A stretch of DNA of 9,731 nt from an uncultured Pseudomonadota bacterium (lineage in GTDB: Bacteria > Myxococcota_A > UBA796 > GCA-2862545): assembly GCA_937891875.1 (NCBI GenBank), contig CALATR010000967.1, positions 1 through 9,731 on the forward strand, read 5' to 3'. The notes under the pieces are model-generated. The model was not told the origin of the DNA and ran no database searches. It saw nothing but the letters and a program-made list of their open reading frames with translations. Positions 6,205 through 9,731 of the stretch are shown piece by piece. A program made the translations under genes and the position numbers. Positions within the stretch are counted from its first letter, which is position 1; each line of letters begins with the position of its first letter.

Positions 6205-6936
6205 TCAGTACGCGGTCGAGAGCAGACCGGAGGCCGCCGTGGCGCGGGGCTTGACTGCCTCGCCGTCGGACCACTCCTGCGCGGTGAGCACGGCACCATC
6301 GGTGTCGAAGGTCGCCTCCATGCCCTGGCGCGCGCCCAGCTCGAACGCGTCGATGCCGACCACGTGACCCTGACCGTCCCAGCGAACCCAGGTGCCCTGG
6401 GCGAGATCGCTGCGGAACGCGCCCTGGTGCACCCGCTCGCCAGCCGCCGTCCAGGTGACGTACGCGCCGTCCCGGACGCCCGCCGACCACTCGGTCAGCG
6501 ACGCAGGGGTGCCATTCGGATGAAAGGTCGTCCAGACCCCGTCGCGGAGGCCCTCGTCGTAGGTGCCGAGCTGGGCGAGCGAGCCGTCCTCCCGGTACCA
6601 GGTCCACGTGCCATGACCCTGTCCACGACGGAATCGAGCGACCACGGCGACCGAGCCCGAGGCGTGGAAGGTCCGCCAGGTGCCGACGGGCGAACCCTTG
6701 CGGTACCGGGCGACGGCGCGCACCCGCGACTCGCGATCGTAGGCCAGCCAGGTGCCCTCTCGCGCGTCCGCGACGTAGGAGCCGACCCAGGCCTGCTCCC
6801 GCTCCCACACGGTGGAGGGGCCCTCCCGGGTCCCATCGGCAGCCTCGCACCACGTCTCCACGCCGACCTCGCCCGCGGGGGCGGTGTCGACAGGACAGCT
6901 TGCAAGGGCGGTTCCGACCAGGAGAGTCACGAGCAT
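6205..6936 (-). CDS. Lipoprotein with MORN/YwqK-type 24-residue repeats
   Basis: A 243-residue protein. The start at 6936 is chosen because GCGAGG lies 4 nt upstream and a signal peptide follows at once; the frame is also open to an ATG at 7023. Residues 1-13 are hydrophobic and end in a lipobox (LAS-C14), so a lipid-anchored envelope protein is likely, although the signal is short and lacks Lys/Arg. From residue 39 on the chain is built of repeats of the form G-T-W-x2-aromatic...G...Y/F...G; glycines at 61, 85, 109, 133, 157, 181 and 205 show an exact 24-residue period. This is the MORN_2/YwqK pattern, a beta-hairpin array often annotated as an 'antitoxin' family; no toxin gene is adjacent, so that label should not be taken as function. 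Its partner is unknown. It is convergent to the porin gene and divergent from the exported protein at 7088. Confidence 0.82.
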   Translation of the reverse strand: MLVTLLVGTALASCPVDTAPAGEVGVETWCEAADGTREGPSTVWEREQAWVGSYVADAREGTWLAYDRESRVRAVARYRKGSPVGTWRTFHASGSVAVVARFRRGQGHGTWTWYREDGSLAQLGTYDEGLRDGVWTTFHPNGTPASLTEWSAGVRDGAYVTWTAAGERVHQGAFRSDLAQGTWVRWDGQGHVVGIDAFELGARQGMEATFDTDGAVLTAQEWSDGEAVKPRATAASGLLSTAY

Positions 6937-7087
6937 GGGGGCCTCGCAGAGAGGGGTACAGTCCTGGTGACGGCTGCCGATGGACGGAACCTGAGTGACA
7001 GCCCCCTCGCAGGTGAATCCCACCCCTCTCGCATCGACGCGGTGGGGGTGTCATGATGGGGCGTCCACCGGTCGACTCCCTGGTGAC
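6937..7087. promoter_or_regulatory. Divergent intergenic region with a 9-bp inverted repeat
   Basis: These 151 nt must hold the promoters of the leftward lipoprotein and the rightward exported protein-kinase pair. GAGAGGGGT (6949-6957) is exactly inverted as ACCCCTCTC (7022-7030). A second possible hairpin pairs CACCCC (7021-7026) with GGGGTG (7045-7050), with an inner CGC/GCG pair. CCTGGTGAC occurs at 6963-6971 and again directly before the start codon at 7079-7087. No convincing -35/-10 pair is seen on either strand. A shared regulator is possible but unproven. Confidence 0.3.
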
Positions 7088-7905
7088 ATGACCCGACTCG
7101 CGATCCTCCTCTTCGTGTTCGCGTGGGCGCTGGCGACGGCTCCCGCGCAGGCGCAGGAGTGCGCGGAGCCCGTGAGTACTGGAAGGGTCACCGCCCAGGT
7201 CGAGGAGATCGAGAACGCCTGGGCCAGCCGCCGCCGGGAGGGGATCGCCGCCGGCCTGGCCGATCTGCTGGCCGATCTCGAGTGCGTGCGCACGCCCTTG
7301 TCCCCTCAGCTGGTCGCCCGCGTGCACCGCGCCCGTGGCCTCGCCTTCGTGGTCGAGGGCGACTCCGAGGCCGCCGCCCGCGCCTTCTTCGCCGCCCGCA
7401 CCGCCGACCCGAACCTCGGCATGAGCGATGCCCTGGCGCCGCCGGGCACCCCGGTGCAGCAGCTCTACGTGCGCCCCGCCCCGGAGCTCGTGCCCCTGCC
7501 CCTGCCCCCGCCCCGCCGCGGTCGCTTCCTGCTCGACGGACACGACGCCGACACCCGCCCGGCCAACCGTCCCCAGGTGCTGCAGCACGTGCTCCGCGAG
7601 GGGCAGGTCAAGCACACCTGGTGGCTCGACGCCGGCGAGGAGCTCCCCCAGGCGCCGTGGGACGACCCCCACCGCGACGCGCGCCTCGGGCTCCGGCTCG
7701 GCGGACTCGGCGCGACCGCGGTCGGGCTGGCCCTGCTGGGCGGCGCGGCCCTGACTGCGGAGGCCCACGCCAACCCCAACGTGCCCCGCACCAAGGACGA
7801 GCTCGAGACCCTGCGCGATCGGAGCCGCGCGCTGACGATCACCGGAGGCACGCTCACCGTGCTCGGCGCGGGCAGCGTCGGCGTGTCGTTCAGCGGGACC
7901 CTGCA

Positions 7906-7909
<4 letters not shown>
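7088..7909 (+). CDS. Exported TPR-like protein with C-terminal hydrophobic pair, partner gene of the kinase
   Basis: A 273-residue protein with a good signal peptide: MTR, a hydrophobic core to about 18, then AQA|QEC with cleavage after A22. An ATG at 6995 is in frame, but the one at 7088 sits directly before the signal peptide; its ribosome site (GGTGA) is weak. Residues about 35-110 are helical and resemble a TPR-type unit (RARGLAFVVEGDSEAAARAFFAARTADPNLG), followed by a Pro-rich stretch around 131-148. Two Gly/Ala/Leu-rich hydrophobic segments near the C-terminus (about 200-222 and 247-268) flank a charged stretch (KDELETLRDRSRAL) and could be a membrane hairpin. The family is not recognised. 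Its last bases overlap the kinase start (GTGA, 7906-7909), which implies coupled translation and a joint role with the kinase at the periplasmic side of the membrane; this is inference. Confidence 0.75.
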
Positions 7910-9618
<1,709 letters not shown>

Positions 9619-9631
9619 GGGCTCGAGGGGA

Positions 9632-9731
9632 GTGGCGGGGCTCGTCTCGCGGGAAGTCGCGTTGCTGCGGACAGGGGGGTGGCGGGGCTGAGATCGTCTC
9701 GCGGGAAGTCGCGTTGCTGCGGACAGGGGAG
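9632..9731. repeat. Direct repeat of about 50 bp, two copies, probably continuing beyond the window
   Basis: A 36-bp stretch (9642-9677, starting TCGTCTCGCGGG and ending GGACAGGGG) recurs exactly at 9694-9729. Each copy is preceded by GTGGCGGGGCT (9632-9642 and 9679-9689); the second copy has 5 extra nt (GAGAT) after it. The final GGGGAG repeats the bases leading into the first copy (9627-9632), as expected if a third copy follows. The array starts 13 nt after the kinase stop. Within the unit GTC-T-CGC can pair with GCG-GAC. No T tract is present, so it is not an intrinsic terminator. Confidence 0.8.

Noticed and set aside
4989..6254. Rightward open frame of about 420 codons overlapping the porin gene
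   Set aside because: The translation is Arg/Pro/Asp low complexity; the 5038 frame has a ribosome site, signal peptide and barrel-like strands.
6047..7768. Leftward open frame of over 570 codons across two intergenic regions
   Set aside because: It covers the real lipoprotein gene in another frame and runs antisense to the exported-protein gene; composition is Arg/Gly-rich and motif-free.
7123..7905. Upstream extension of the kinase frame
   Set aside because: It overlaps the exported-protein gene in another frame, is Arg/Pro/Gly-rich, and the kinase domain begins normally just after the GTG at 7906.

Overview
The window is GC-rich bacterial DNA with strongly GC-biased third codon positions and long open shadow frames on both strands. 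Its gene content points to a Myxococcota (delta-proteobacterial) chromosome or a close relative. It has a hybrid histidine kinase, a eukaryotic-type Ser/Thr kinase with a single membrane span and an extracytoplasmic C-terminal domain, a lipoprotein with MORN/YwqK-type repeats, an outer-membrane porin (so a Gram-negative envelope), and intergenic heptanucleotide repeats. This placement is inferred from gene content; no rRNA or other marker gene is present.

Left part (1-4753). A molybdopterin (bis-MGD) oxidoreductase with an N-terminal [4Fe-4S] site runs leftward off the window. Divergent from it is a rightward series: a membrane hybrid histidine kinase, a ferritin-like protein with a full set of diiron ligands 12 nt downstream, and, after 85 nt, a protein with an N-terminal MoaB/MogA-like molybdopterin-binding fold fused to an unrecognised C-terminal domain. 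The MoaB-like fold, close to a molybdoenzyme, has lost one of the two catalytic aspartates known from MogA. The segment may therefore be a molybdenum/redox module with a pterin-binding protein of altered function. That functional link is inference.

Middle part (4754-7087). A 284-nt intergenic region holds two adjacent, different arrays of 7-bp tandem repeats, then possible weak regulatory elements. It is followed by a porin of the phosphate-selective O/P type whose mature N-terminus is an acidic Glu/Thr repeat. Convergent to it is a lipoprotein built of seven 24-residue MORN-like repeats.

Right part (7088-9731). Divergent from the lipoprotein is a translationally coupled pair: an exported TPR-like protein with a C-terminal pair of Gly/Ala-rich hydrophobic segments, overlapping by 4 nt (GTGA) a transmembrane Ser/Thr protein kinase. 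The window ends inside a direct repeat of about 50 bp that probably continues beyond it.

I found no tRNA, rRNA, CRISPR array, insertion sequence or convincing intrinsic terminator.
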